Assembly (NCBI GenBank): GCA_029210945.1
Contig: JARGGH010000014.1
Location: forward strand, 1 to 64,000
Reading direction: 5' to 3'
Length of the DNA stretch: 64,000 bases
Source of the DNA: Anaerolineales bacterium
Lineage (GTDB): Bacteria > Chloroflexota > Anaerolineae > Anaerolineales > E44-bin32
Part shown: positions 1 through 9,291 of the stretch, in pieces
Numbering within the stretch: position 1 is the stretch's first letter
How the letters are laid out: every line of letters begins with the position of its first letter
The notes under the pieces: model-generated
What the model was told of the DNA's origin: nothing
What the model saw: only the letters and a program-made list of their open reading frames with translations
Databases searched by the model: none
Made by a program: the position numbers and the translations under genes

Positions 1-33
1 CGCTTTGCCTGCCTTCGGCAGACCGGCTTTCCT

Positions 34-56
34 CCCCGCCGCAAGCGGCGGGGTTT
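34..56 (+). terminator. Possible intrinsic terminator at window start
   Basis: A 9-bp perfect GC stem (34-42 with 45-53, AA loop) is followed by TTT. It could end a plus-strand transcript entering from left of the window. The U-tract is short, so termination is only plausible. Confidence 0.4.
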
Positions 57-94
57 CCAGCCGGAATCTCTCATGAATTGAGCGAAGAATCTGA

Positions 95-117
95 AAGGCG
101 GGGACCAGCCCCGCCTT
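95..117 (-). terminator. Probable terminator of the lipoprotein gene
   Basis: A 9-bp perfect stem (95-103 with 109-117) with a 5-nt loop lies 37 bases past the stop of the minus-strand lipoprotein gene. Read on the minus strand the descending arm ends in TTT. Confidence 0.5.
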
Positions 118-153
118 CTGTGTGCTGCACTGGATATAATTAAGTATGCATTT

Positions 154-1419
154 CTACTGCACGCAGGTTTCGAATTCCTCTATGGTCATATCCGAGCCTG
201 TGAGTGCATTATAGAGCGGGACGTAATCCTCGGCAGCCATGTCATCTTCTGTATAAATCATCATATCGGCGATGACATAAAAGTGCTTGCCGGTTTCGAC
301 TTCATATTCGCTCATCAGCTCTATGTACTCGTCAATGTCATCGTACGCTTGCCCTATATGCAGAAACGCGAGGACAGCATCCATCGAAGTTAGATATGGG
401 GCAAACCCCTTCCCGGCGATCAGATCCTCCAGGCTTGCAGCCCGGTGGGGATCGCCGGCGTCATCGGTCAGGCCTTGATACCCCACAGCAGGCGCGCCTG
501 CCAGAGCAGCTGCCACGGCCGTCAGGTCGAGACCCTCCGATCCATATTCGTACTCAGCATAGAGCAGGTCTGCGTTGTAGCCCTCATCCCAGGGGGCGAC
601 CTCGTACGTCGGTCCCGCGGCAACACCGGGGACACCGTCATACGCGATCCACTCTTCGCCGATGCGTACCTCGGCACGGTAGTGCGCCCAGGTCTCACGC
701 GCCGCACGGCTGATCTGGTTATAGTCCAGGTTGAGCCCGTTCGCTTCGAGGCGAGGTTGAAGTGCATCATACTCCTCGCGGCTCATCCCATTGGCTGTCG
801 AACTATCGATATTCGGGTTCTGTTCGGAGATGTACACTTTATTTGCTGTGATGCGAACATCCAGTCCATAGTAGTTCGCGATCGCGCTGAAAATGGAGGC
901 GTAATCCCAGCACAGACCATATATCATGCCGTTCTCCAGCCGGCGCTCATGAATCATGTCGCTGACAGGAAAGATGCCGGGCAGCATGTAATTCCAACGC
1001 ATTGGATAGGATATATCTGGCTTCTGGTTAGGGTCACCAATATAGAACATATTCCCCGATTGCCACGCCAAAATCGCGTCAGCGATCTGCTTGTCCGTGC
1101 CGGTGAAACCATCCGCATTTAGAAAGGCAATATCATCCTGAGTCAGTCCACCATAGGGGTTGAAGATTTCGAAACGTGCAGCTGGCTCCTCTTCAGGTAA
1201 TGCAGATGCATCCTCCGCGGTCTGGGCTGGGTCTTGTTCCCCCTCAGGCTCTGCATCATCTTCAGGAGCTTCGACCTCTGTTTCGACAGCAGCCTCGGGC
1301 TTCGCCGGATCAGTCTCAAGGATCCCGGCCGGCTCAGATGGCGAACCGCCGCAGGCAGTCAGGGCTAGAAGCTGTATGGAGATCATCGAATAGAGCAGGA
1401 TTGTTTTTCGCGTTGACAT
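154..1419 (-). CDS. Lipoprotein with transglutaminase-like domain
   Basis: A 421-aa secreted, lipid-anchored protein. The N-terminus is a lipoprotein signal with lipobox LTAC (Cys23), followed by an acidic, Pro/Glu-rich linker (about 30-80). The rest resembles the transglutaminase-like (papain-fold) superfamily: a YGLCWDYA motif gives Cys170, and His246 (TWAHYRAEV) and Asp261 (WIAYDG) stand at the spacing of a Cys-His-Asp triad. Peptidase or cross-linking activity is inferred from the triad only; the substrate is unknown. I chose the ATG at 1419, not the in-frame start at 1458, because it has a GGAGAAAAGAG ribosome site and begins the signal peptide. The gene stands alone, with a hairpin terminator downstream. 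Confidence 0.75.
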   Translation of the reverse strand: MSTRKTILLYSMISIQLLALTACGGSPSEPAGILETDPAKPEAAVETEVEAPEDDAEPEGEQDPAQTAEDASALPEEEPAARFEIFNPYGGLTQDDIAFLNADGFTGTDKQIADAILAWQSGNMFYIGDPNQKPDISYPMRWNYMLPGIFPVSDMIHERRLENGMIYGLCWDYASIFSAIANYYGLDVRITANKVYISEQNPNIDSSTANGMSREEYDALQPRLEANGLNLDYNQISRAARETWAHYRAEVRIGEEWIAYDGVPGVAAGPTYEVAPWDEGYNADLLYAEYEYGSEGLDLTAVAAALAGAPAVGYQGLTDDAGDPHRAASLEDLIAGKGFAPYLTSMDAVLAFLHIGQAYDDIDEYIELMSEYEVETGKHFYVIADMMIYTEDDMAAEDYVPLYNALTGSDMTIEEFETCVQ

Positions 1420-1798
1420 CTCTTTTCTCCGTTGGGTGTGATTGTCGATGCTCACCATATCCTACGTGACATGATCGCGCTCAGCTATAGGACCATGTCG
1501 CTAAGGGATAACGCCCATATAGAGATCACCGTTTACTGAGATCCTCCCCCCAGAGAATGCACGCTCCTGCCGAGAATCACACAGTCTGTTCACATCCCGG
1601 ACAGGCTTGATGACGACGTCGGGCTGGAACCAACGAGCGTAGTATCGTTATCCAATACTGGAAAATACATACACGGGGGCAGTTGGGGGATGATGTAAAG
1701 ATTGATGGCTAGCAAGTCATATATTAAATGATCGAAAAGGACCTTGATCTAAACAAGAGTGATAATCGATAATCCCCCGAACCTGAATCGTGTGCATT

Positions 1799-1839
1799 AA
1801 AAAAAGCGCCCCCGGCCAAATTCACCGCCAGCCGGGGGC
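1799..1839 (-). terminator. Intrinsic terminator, minus strand
   Basis: A 9-bp perfect stem GCCCCCGGC/GCCGGGGGC (1808-1816 with 1831-1839). On the minus strand it is followed by GC and a run of seven T (1805-1799). It has the form of a strong Rho-independent terminator for minus-strand transcription. Confidence 0.65.
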
Positions 1840-2177
1840 TTTGAGCGCCCTAATACGATCGAAAAACCGGCGCTCATCTACTTACACTATATAACAAATT
1901 TCCAAAATCTCAAACTATCTGGATTCAGACGATCAGTGATCAGGGATCAGCATCGACAGGATTTCAAGATGGATCCAGCACGGAAGAAATGACAACTGGA
2001 GAATGGATCCCTGGCTGGGACCGGTTGGAGCGCGAAGGCGGTCATGCGCAGCCACCGGCGATATGCCCCTCCAACGTGGTCACCTGGTTATAACCCCCGA
2101 TAGGATGCCGGCAGCAGCATCCGGCACAGCCGACGGGGAACTGCCCGGTTCCATGGAGCCCGTTGTGCTTTAAATGA

Positions 2178-2203
2178 AACCGGCCCGTTCGGCCGGGCCG
2201 GTT
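2178..2203 (-). terminator. Hairpin after the small membrane gene
   Basis: A 10-bp perfect stem (2178-2187 with 2194-2203) with a 6-nt loop. On the minus strand it continues TTCATTT. It lies about 90 bases past the end of the frameshifted membrane gene and could be its first, weak terminator. Confidence 0.4.
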
Positions 2204-2295
2204 CGATAAACCTGTCGGGCGCGTCCAGCCCACCAGTCCCCCCGCACGATAGAGAGCTTATGCGACAGCACTGCTGCGGCCTGGTACGCTCCAGA

Positions 2296-2669
2296 TTATT
2301 GCTGGGATTCGTCCTGTTTCCTGAACAGGAAAAGGAGGATTGCAAAAACGAGGTTTACGATCAACGGCGGGCCAGCCTGTGCGAAACTGAACATGCCTGT
2401 GGCGAGTTGATATCCGAAGATCACAACATGTCCGATCGCGAGCGCAAGCACGACGCGTGACAACAAACGCTCACCGTTTCGAGCAGCCAGGAATGCTAGA
2501 GATACGCAAGCGTGAGCACGACTTGCCCGTATAGCATGTTCAACGTTGCATCAGGCAGGCTCGCAGACATCATCTTCTCAGCTGCGGAGGGCGCAAACAG
2601 GAATAAAGCCCCGATGATTGTCAGATATCCTGCGATAACGTAAAGGGTCACTTGTAACTTTTTGTTCAT
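2296..2669 (-). pseudogene. Frameshifted small membrane protein gene
   Basis: Read from the ATG at 2669, the minus strand gives a hydrophobic protein (MNKKLQVTLYVIAGYL...) that stops at a TAG after about 57 codons. Moving one frame, the sequence continues as coherent hydrophobic protein (LAFLAARNGERLL..., then two more membrane segments) to a TAA at 2296. Joined, the product would be about 123 aa with four membrane helices and a basic C-terminus. An AAAGGAG site lies 10 bases upstream of the ATG. I see either a one-base indel that inactivated the gene or an assembly error. I do not recognise the family; it resembles small four-helix DUF membrane proteins. Confidence 0.6.
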
Positions 2670-2835
2670 ATTCTGTCATCTCCTTTTGGCGAATTGGCAT
2701 TAACGAATGACAATATCAACCCCGGAGAATAGAATTGGATCCGCACGGTCTTAGAACCAGTGCGGAAACGATGAATTTCGATGCCGATCACGCAGACACG
2801 TCATGTCCGGATGGTGGTCGTGGGCATCCGATCCA

Positions 2836-2871
2836 GCCGCTCCCGGCATGCTTAATCGGGGAGCGGCTTTT
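2836..2871. terminator. Hairpin between converging units
   Basis: A 9-bp perfect stem GCCGCTCCC/GGGAGCGGC (2836-2844 with 2859-2867) followed on the plus strand by TTTT. It sits immediately beyond the stop of the minus-strand membrane gene, so it may mark the 3' end of that transcript although the T-run is on the other strand. Confidence 0.4.
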
Positions 2872-4091
2872 CATCCCTCACGGGGCAGCGTTTGAGCACC
2901 CTCTATCGCCCGCGAGCCAGAACGCAAGCTGCTCCACAGCGAGATGAAAATCGGTGCCCCTGAGACGATCCAGAACCCGTAAGCCAGTGCCCGAGTGGCG
3001 CTCGCCACATCCGGGAAGAACAGGCTGACCCAGAAGAGAACGCCTCCGATATGCATTGTCGCCAGGCTCAACCACGTCCCGCCCAGACGAGCGCGCTTAT
3101 CAGGCTCAAAGTAGCGGGTGAAAAGATACGGGGCGAGGGCATAACCAGACTGCAGGAGCCAGCCGAAGATCAGGATCGGTCCCCCGTTGCCGGAGACTTC
3201 CTCTACGGGGGAATCCGTGGCGCGGGCGACGATCAGCGGGGCGACAACCACGGGGATGAAGAACCAGATGTAGGAGGTGAACAAATGCAGCATGCCGGGT
3301 GTCCAGGCCTGACGATCAGCGAGCAGCGGCTTGATCGCGTTTGCAAGGATCAGGATGGTTCCGAGCGTGTGCAGGACCAGGCCAACTACGGTGAAAAGGT
3401 TGATATCCAGCCACGGTCCGGCGATCAATCCGGAGGCGCCAAGTGTCATTGCCCAGTAGACCCAGGGAACTGTGCGCGGCCAGCTCAATGAGCAGTTCGC
3501 GAACGATGGATAAAGATCCACGATCAGTCCCGCCAGGATGATCGCGGCAAAACCCCACAGGTTTGTATGCACGTGCACTTCGATAGGGGTAGCGATGCGC
3601 AGCGCCTCGATCCACCCCAACCAGAGCCCCATGCCAACCAGTCCACCAACGAGCAGCTAACTCACCCCGGTGATGTAGAAAATACGCCCTTGCGTACCCC
3701 TGGTGTTTTGGGCGGCCTGGTCCGGCCGCAAGTCGATCAACTGCTGGATGAGCAGGACCCCCGCAACGAAGATCAAGGTCCCCCCCACGAAGATCAGGGA
3801 GCGCGTGTAGCTAGGAATGCCAATCAGCAAGAGCACCAGACCCGCGTTCTGCGTCATCCAGATATCCCAACGGATCTTCGGACGCGGCAGACCGCTCACC
3901 GAAGCTGCCAGCGCCGGGGCGAGACCGAAGAGAATCTCAGAAAACGCACCCAGGGTGATCAGATGCACCCGCAGCCACTTCAGGCTCCCGAAAAGCGGGA
4001 TGACCTCGAGTCCGGTTAACAATGATGCCAGAGCAGCCAACGCCACGAGTGACAGATATAACAGGGACATCAGGAAATATGGATGAGGCAT
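2871..4091 (-). pseudogene. Haem-copper-like membrane protein gene split by an in-frame amber stop
   Basis: Two open stretches, 4091-3657 (144 codons) and 3656-2871, are in the same frame and separated only by one TAG at 3659-3657 (...FYITGVS, stop, LLVGGLVGMG...). Both halves are hydrophobic and together make one protein of about 405 residues with some ten or more membrane helices. Histidines in membrane segments (RVHLITLGAF in the first half; EVHVHTNLWGF and TMHIGGVLFW in the second) resemble the haem ligands of haem-copper-oxidase subunit I or NnrS-like proteins; that assignment is inference. The gene follows the DUF1858 gene with one base between them and a GGAGG site, so the pair forms an operon. 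Possible explanations are recent inactivation, sequencing error or amber readthrough. Confidence 0.65.
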
Positions 4092-4092
4092 G

Positions 4093-4317
4093 TTAACCTC
4101 CTTGTTTCTTCTCGACCGCTTGCTTTAATATTTCGAGAAATTCGTCGAGCGGCACCCGGTGAACCCGCGCCGCCCACTCGACGGTGAGAGCTTTTGCCAG
4201 GAACATCCGCAGGGAGTACCGCCCCACGCGCTCGATGTCAAAGACTTCCATCACCTCGGCGATGTCACCATATTCATGCAAAATGTCCGAAACGCGGGTA
4301 TCTTTCGCGATCTGCAT
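4093..4317 (-). CDS. DUF1858 domain protein
   Basis: A 74-aa protein consisting of one DUF1858 domain: an N-terminal VSDILHEYGDIAEVMEVF segment, then GRYSLRMFLAKALTVEWAA, as in small proteins found beside hybrid-cluster, haem and nitric-oxide related genes. No metal-binding cysteines are visible. The ATG at 4317 has an AGGAGAG site 6 bases upstream; upstream in-frame codons have no such support. It is the first gene of a two-gene unit with the broken haem-copper-like membrane gene, which suggests a role in redox or NO chemistry, by context only. Confidence 0.75.
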   Translation of the reverse strand: MQIAKDTRVSDILHEYGDIAEVMEVFDIERVGRYSLRMFLAKALTVEWAARVHRVPLDEFLEILKQAVEKKQGG

Positions 4318-5082
4318 ATTGTTCTCTCCTTTTAGGGCAGGGCACGCTCGAGAAACTTCCCCGGTGTTCAGGCGTGTTCTGCGGTGCGGTTGCCCAGATA
4401 GCTGGGTGGATATTTCCGGCAATTGATTTCAGGTCCGGGCATAGGGCGATTGAGAAACACCCGCAGGTCAGGATGAGCGCGAGCCGCGCCTGAAAAATCG
4501 ACTCGTCTTCCCCCATTTTCCTCCTGTTTGACTGCGCAGTGGGTTTCCCCGCCCTGCGGTTAGACCAGCGGACTCACAAGATCGCTTGGATCGCCGCCCT
4601 CTGAATGCCGATTACAGGTTGCCCATCATCCGTTGATTGACTTTGTTGACGTCGTGGGTTTTCAGCGTCTGCATCTCACCACGGGTGTGGCGTGCACCCG
4701 TCCCCGGATACCCTGTCTTCACTCGGCGGAATTGAAGCGATTCGTTACCTGTATCTCGTTCTAACACCGCGAAATCGGCCCAGGAAGAGGGTCAGAGTCA
4801 ATCCTGCGCATCCTGGCGCGGCAGCATGCCCGGTCCGGCTCACATTTCCTGTGGCCGGGGCGCGCCCGGTTTCGTGACGGTGGTCACAGCCTGCACCAGG
4901 TTATTCCGGGCGCACATTTCGCGCGTTGAAGTCGATAAAAATCCGGCAGCATGATTGAAAAGCAACGTTATTGGCTCCGATTCGGTGGGAGGCCTGACGC
5001 TGGCTCATTGAGCAAGATCCCACCGGTGCAATCAGGCCACCCCACCATTGTTACACTGTCGGCCAGATCAGCCTGTCTGTGC
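4318..5082. other. Divergent intergenic region
   Basis: About 765 bases between the minus-strand DUF1858 operon and the plus-strand ABC exporter. It must hold both promoters. I see no convincing coding sequence, no tRNA, and no clear FNR-type palindrome. Confidence 0.4.
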
Positions 5083-5112
5083 TTATAAGAACCATCACCG
5101 GACTGCTATAAT
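5083..5112 (+). promoter_or_regulatory. Probable promoter of the ABC exporter
   Basis: A perfect TATAAT at 5107-5112 is preceded by a weak -35 (TTATAA, 5083-5088) with an 18-bp spacer. The predicted transcript start (about 5119) lies about 20 bases before the ATG at 5138, which supports that start. Confidence 0.45.
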
Positions 5113-5137
5113 TCTTGATCGCGAAGCCCACACACGC

Positions 5138-6061
5138 ATGAACAGGACGACTGCCAACGAGATGAGCATGACCGAAGCCATCATCACAACCGAAGACCTG
5201 ACCGTTTACTACGGCAAGCAGCGCGGGATCGACGGGGTCGATCTCCAGGTTCAAAAGGGAGAAGTGTTCGGTTTTCTGGGCCCCAACGGCGCCGGGAAAA
5301 CAACGACCCAGCGCGTGCTACTCGACCTGATCAGACCGATCCGGGGAAGGGCGGAAATCTTCGGACTGGATTGTCAGACAGAAGGCGCAGCTATAAGGGA
5401 GCGAGTTGGCTACCTGCCCGGGGAGTTGAGCCTGTACGAGAACATGACCGCGCACGAGTACTTCGACCTGATCGGTGGGGTGCGAGGCCGGGTAAACGAC
5501 CGCGCTTACCGGCGCCAACTCTGTGAGCAGCTTGATCTCGATCCGACCCGTCGCATGTGCGCTTACTCACGCCGCAATAAGCAAAAGGTCGGCGTTGTGG
5601 CCGCCTTCCTCAGCGAACCCGATCTGCTGATCCTTGATGAGCCCACGACCAGCCTCGATCCGCTGGTTCAAAGACGGGTGCTCGAGCTGGTGCGCGCCGT
5701 ACGCGACGAGGGCCGGACGGTGTTCTTTTCCTCTCACGTCCTCTCGGAGGTACAGGCGGTGTGCGACCGTGTCGGTATCATTCGTGAGGGCCGTTTGGTC
5801 ACGACCGAACGCATCGACGCGCTCACCGAGCGCAACTTCCGCCGCGTCCGCATGTGGTTTGATCAGACCCCCCAGCCCGATGCCTTTAAGTTAGAGGGAG
5901 TCAAACTGATCGAAGCGCATGAAAACGCGCTGACCTTCGAAGTATACGACCGGATGGATCGTTTCCTGCGAGCAGCGGTTGAGCAGGGCCTTCAAGACAT
6001 TGAAACGCTGCCCGTGACGCTGGAGGAAGTATTCCTGGCGTTCTACGGCGGGGAGGAGTAG
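5138..6061 (+). CDS. ABC-2 type exporter, ATP-binding subunit
   Basis: A cytoplasmic ATPase of about 307 aa that powers the membrane partner encoded 3 bases downstream. Walker A is GPNGAGKTT, Walker B is LLILDEPTTSLDP and the H-loop lies in FFSSHVLSE. The signature loop is divergent (YSRRNKQK in place of LSGGQ), as in many ABC-2 exporters of the CcmA/NatA type. A C-terminal accessory region ends EVFLAFYGGEE. The ATG at 5138 is placed just downstream of a TATAAT box. The ATGs at 5162 and 5168 are alternatives, since no start has a strong ribosome site. The substrate cannot be told; drug, lipid or polysaccharide export are the usual roles. Confidence 0.85.
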   Translation: MNRTTANEMSMTEAIITTEDLTVYYGKQRGIDGVDLQVQKGEVFGFLGPNGAGKTTTQRVLLDLIRPIRGRAEIFGLDCQTEGAAIRERVGYLPGELSLYENMTAHEYFDLIGGVRGRVNDRAYRRQLCEQLDLDPTRRMCAYSRRNKQKVGVVAAFLSEPDLLILDEPTTSLDPLVQRRVLELVRAVRDEGRTVFFSSHVLSEVQAVCDRVGIIREGRLVTTERIDALTERNFRRVRMWFDQTPQPDAFKLEGVKLIEAHENALTFEVYDRMDRFLRAAVEQGLQDIETLPVTLEEVFLAFYGGEE

Positions 6062-6064
6062 GAC

Positions 6065-6898
6065 ATGTGGAGCTTTTTCTTACATGAATTGCGATCGAAA
6101 CGCGGCGCGCTGCTCGGCTGGAGCCTGGGCATGTGCGGTTTCGTGCTGCTCTACGTCGGTCTGTACCCTTCATTCGCCGAGCAAGTTCCCGGGTTCAAGG
6201 ATCTTCTCGACCTGCCCATTTACCAGGCGCTCGGCGTCTCGACGATGTCGACCTTCCCGGGCTGGTTAAGCAGCACGGTTCTGAATTTCATGCCGATCAT
6301 CGTTGGCGTGTACGCTTTGATCGCTGGCACAGGGACGCTTGCCGGAGAAGAAGAGCGCGGCACACTCGAGAACATCGTCGCGCTGCCGCTGTCGCGCTGG
6401 CAGATCGTGACGAGCAAATTCCTGGCGATCCTGGTCACATTAACCGGGATTCTGGTGCTCACTGCTCTGGTCACCCTGAGTGTGACCGCCTGGGTCAAAA
6501 CGCAGATCGACGTGAACCTTGTGTACGGCGCCATCTGGTGGGCGATCATCGCGGCGCTGCCGCTGCTCGGTTCACTGGCGGCGGCCGCGCTGTTATTGGG
6601 TGCATTTCTGCCCACCAGAGGCGCAGCGAGCGGCGTCTCAATTTTCATGTTGATTGCCAGCTACCTGTCGAACAACCTCTTTGGACAGATCGAAAATCTG
6701 CGGAACTACCGCTTCCTGTCGCCTTTCTATTATTTTAATTCTTCAGCGACGGCTTTCACTGAGGGGGTGGCATGGGGTGATGTCGCTGCACTTCTGGCGC
6801 TGACGCTGGTATTGTTCGCGCTGGCGCTGCTCAGCTTTCAACGCCGCGATCTGATGACGCACCGCTGGTTCTGGGATCGGCCTCGCCCCGTGCAGTAG
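6065..6898 (+). CDS. ABC-2 type exporter, permease subunit
   Basis: A 277-aa integral membrane protein with about six helices, the partner of the preceding ATPase. It starts MWSFFLHELRSKRGALLGW, a typical ABC-2 beginning with a cytoplasmic amphipathic segment. A central EEERGTLENIVALPLSRW motif is characteristic of ABC-2/NatB permeases (the coupling region after helix 2). A GGGGAGG ribosome site overlaps the end of the ATPase gene. The two genes form a complete heterodimeric or homodimeric exporter. Confidence 0.85.
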   Translation: MWSFFLHELRSKRGALLGWSLGMCGFVLLYVGLYPSFAEQVPGFKDLLDLPIYQALGVSTMSTFPGWLSSTVLNFMPIIVGVYALIAGTGTLAGEEERGTLENIVALPLSRWQIVTSKFLAILVTLTGILVLTALVTLSVTAWVKTQIDVNLVYGAIWWAIIAALPLLGSLAAAALLLGAFLPTRGAASGVSIFMLIASYLSNNLFGQIENLRNYRFLSPFYYFNSSATAFTEGVAWGDVAALLALTLVLFALALLSFQRRDLMTHRWFWDRPRPVQ

Positions 6899-6900
6899 AA

Positions 6901-6921
6901 TTTTCCGCGTGACGCGGAAAA
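6901..6921. terminator. Hairpin after the ABC operon
   Basis: A 9-bp perfect stem (TTTTCCGCG/CGCGGAAAA) directly after the permease stop. No U-run follows on the plus strand, so it is at best a weak terminator. Confidence 0.35.
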
Positions 6922-7083
6922 ACCGACGGGTTCAACCCGGTAGAACAACCCCATGATGTTGGTTTTCTCATTGGAATTCATGAAGCACGACGGCCGGTCC
7001 TGATCGCCCGAAGCCAAGGGGGAGATGGTCACTCGGATCTTGATCTGGAGCTATGACCACCTGGCCAGGGTTGCGTTACAGCG

Positions 7084-7764
7084 CTAAATAGCCTCACGAA
7101 CGACGATCTCGTTCTCTACATCCGCAACGCCAGCTGTATACCTCGCCGCGTTCTCTGCAGCCGCACGAGCCCTCAGGGTCGCCACGATCCCGGATAGCCT
7201 GACAACACCTTGATTAACCACGACGGTCACATTATTCACGTTTACACGGATATCACGGTCGATCGCATCGACGATCCCCTCGGCGATGACCTTATCCGTG
7301 ATCGATCTGGTCAACACGACCGCGAGCTCATTGGTCATGCCTTTAACCCCGCGCAGCGTTGAGAGCCGTTCCTCTGTCCGCAGCTTCTTCCAGTATGTAT
7401 CGACCGAGCCGCGCAGCGTGACCCAACCATCGACGACGCTCAATTCGATATCGTTCGCGTCGACCTCAGGATCCCAATCGAGGATATCCTCCAGGATGGA
7501 CTGGACCTCAAGATCGGTCGGCAAATCCGCCCCTGCTGAAGGTGCGATCTCCATCTTGTCGATCACGGACCGGACTCCCTCGACCGACCACGCCAGATCT
7601 TTGGCGGCCTCCCGGGCGGCATACGTTGGAACGATCCCGCTGAGCGTGACATCACCGTCTTTTATCGAAACTTCGATGTTCGTGATATCGATGCGGTCGT
7701 CCCATTCAAGATGGGCCAGAATATCCGCTTTGATCGCATGATCTGAAAGCCGATGCGTATTCAT
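7084..7764 (-). CDS. Triple BON-domain protein
   Basis: A 226-aa protein made almost wholly of three BON domains (about 8-76, 85-152 and 155-225). Each carries the alternating pattern V.V..G.V.L.G.V and a G(V)..V.N motif (e.g. GDVTLSGIVPTYAAREAAKDL; VNQGVVRLSGIVATLRARAA). BON domains bind phospholipid or other envelope ligands and occur in OsmY-like stress proteins. Here there is no signal peptide, so the location is uncertain. I chose the ATG at 7764 for its GGGAGGAG site; an upstream in-frame start (7785) lies inside that site. Monocistronic. Confidence 0.85.
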   Translation of the reverse strand: MNTHRLSDHAIKADILAHLEWDDRIDITNIEVSIKDGDVTLSGIVPTYAAREAAKDLAWSVEGVRSVIDKMEIAPSAGADLPTDLEVQSILEDILDWDPEVDANDIELSVVDGWVTLRGSVDTYWKKLRTEERLSTLRGVKGMTNELAVVLTRSITDKVIAEGIVDAIDRDIRVNVNNVTVVVNQGVVRLSGIVATLRARAAAENAARYTAGVADVENEIVVREAI

Positions 7765-8043
7765 AGCCTGCTCCTCCCTACCCAATGGCTGAAGAAATCG
7801 GATCTTCTACATTAAAGAGTTTAGCCAAATAAGGTAAGAAGTTTGTAGGAAGTCTTGATGGTCGAATTGCAGATCAGGATCGTGATTGAGGTTGGCACGC
7901 TGTGCAAACACATCCACCAATCACCCGGATAAACAGCAGGCCGGGCGAGCAGTCCGTTTTCGCACCGGAGTGTCGATGGGTCTGATCGTTGGGCTGGTGT
8001 CACCAGTGCTCAGGTGGCTGGATGACGCTGGCCGCAGGTGTCG

Positions 8044-9291
8044 TTAGCGTGCGCGCCGTTTTGAGCGGTGCGGTGGGTTCCGTTTTGTGCCATTGTTAGA
8101 CTTCCCGTTGGCCTTGCCGTTGACCTTGGCCTCGGCGTTACCATTCTGCTTCGAGTAATCGGGCTTCGGGGAGCCATAATTGAAATCCGGCAGCGTCTGT
8201 CTGGGCAGCTTCGCCGACATCACATCTTCAATCTTCTGCACGAGTTTCTTATCTTCTGGCGTAACGAGCGTAAACGCTTCTCCGCTCCGCTCGGCCCGGC
8301 CTGTGCGCCCGATGCGGTGGATATAATCATCGGCCGTGCCGGGCATGTCGTAGTTGATCACGTGGGATATGCCGTCCACATCCAGGCCGCGTGAGGCGAT
8401 GTCGGTCGCGACCATGATCTGATATTGACCCTTCTTGAAGCCGTTCATCGCCTGCCGGCGCTGGCCCTGAGTCCGGTTGCCGTGCAGGCTGGTCACCTTA
8501 TACCCGCCGTCGGCGATCTGTTTCGCAAGACGCTGGGCGCGGTGTTTGGTGCGCGTGAAGATCAGCACCGAGTCGGTTCGGGTCTGGTCCAGCAGTTTCA
8601 GCAGCAGGCCCCTCTTCAGGTGCTGCGGCACGGGGTAAAGTGTGTGCGACACGGTTTCCGCCGGTGCGCTGATGCCAATCGCCACCCGTTTGGGATCGTT
8701 CATCGTCTGCTGCGCCAGGCGCTCGATTTCCTTCGGGAACGTGGCCGAGAAAAGCATCGTCTGCCGGCGCGCCGGCACGTGCTTGAGAATACGCTTGATA
8801 TCCGGCAGGAAGCCCATATCGAGCATGCGGTCGGCTTCGTCCAGGACCAGGATCTCCACTTCTCCAAGTTTGGCATGCCTGCTGCCGATGTGGTCCAGCA
8901 GGCGGCCCGGGCAGGCGACCACGATCTCGGTGCCCTTGTGGAGCGCCTCGATCTGGGGACCAGCACCGACGCCGCCGTAAACGGCGACGCTGCGGATGTT
9001 CGTTCCGCGGCTCAAAATGCCGATCGTCTGGTGGATTTGTGCGGCCAATTCGCGCGTCGGCGTGATGATCAGCGCCCGCGTGCGCTTGCCCGGTCCTTTG
9101 AGCAGTTTATCCAGGATCGGCAGCACAAAGGCGGCCGTCTTCCCGGTGCCGGTCTGAGCGGTGCCGATTAGATCGTGACCTGCGAGAGCAAGCGGGATCG
9201 CCGCCTCTTGGATGGGCGTCGGCTTCTGAAAGCGGACTGAGCGGATCCCCGCGTTTAAACGGGAATCAAGATTGAACTGGTTAAAGTCCAT
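8044..9291 (-). CDS. rhlE: DEAD-box RNA helicase, RhlE-like
   Basis: A 415-aa ATP-dependent RNA helicase. The Q motif (FQKPTPIQ, 21-28), motif I (AQTGTGKT, 45-52), Ia (PTRELAAQ), II (DEAD, 151-154), III (SAT), V (ATDIASRGLDV) and VI (HRIGRTGRAERSG) are all present. The tail is basic, Asn/Lys/Arg-rich and low in complexity (about 375-415), which is usual for RNA binding in RhlE/CsdA-type helicases. Such enzymes remodel RNA during cold shock, ribosome assembly or mRNA decay; the last fits with the RNase J encoded 6 kb away, but no operon links them. The symbol is a family-level call. Confidence 0.9.
   Translation of the reverse strand: MDFNQFNLDSRLNAGIRSVRFQKPTPIQEAAIPLALAGHDLIGTAQTGTGKTAAFVLPILDKLLKGPGKRTRALIITPTRELAAQIHQTIGILSRGTNIRSVAVYGGVGAGPQIEALHKGTEIVVACPGRLLDHIGSRHAKLGEVEILVLDEADRMLDMGFLPDIKRILKHVPARRQTMLFSATFPKEIERLAQQTMNDPKRVAIGISAPAETVSHTLYPVPQHLKRGLLLKLLDQTRTDSVLIFTRTKHRAQRLAKQIADGGYKVTSLHGNRTQGQRRQAMNGFKKGQYQIMVATDIASRGLDVDGISHVINYDMPGTADDYIHRIGRTGRAERSGEAFTLVTPEDKKLVQKIEDVMSAKLPRQTLPDFNYGSPKPDYSKQNGNAEAKVNGKANGKSNNGTKRNPPHRSKRRAR

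Larger units (their letters stand above)
1420..2295. other. Long intergenic stretch with two hairpins
   Basis: About 880 bases with no convincing coding sequence on either strand. It holds the upstream region of the lipoprotein gene and two minus-strand hairpins (1799-1839 and 2178-2203) that could end transcription from the broken membrane gene at 2296-2669. Confidence 0.5.

Noticed and set aside
8425..9171. A 248-codon plus-strand frame opposite the DEAD-box helicase
   Set aside because: All helicase motifs are on the minus strand; this frame has none and no ribosome site.
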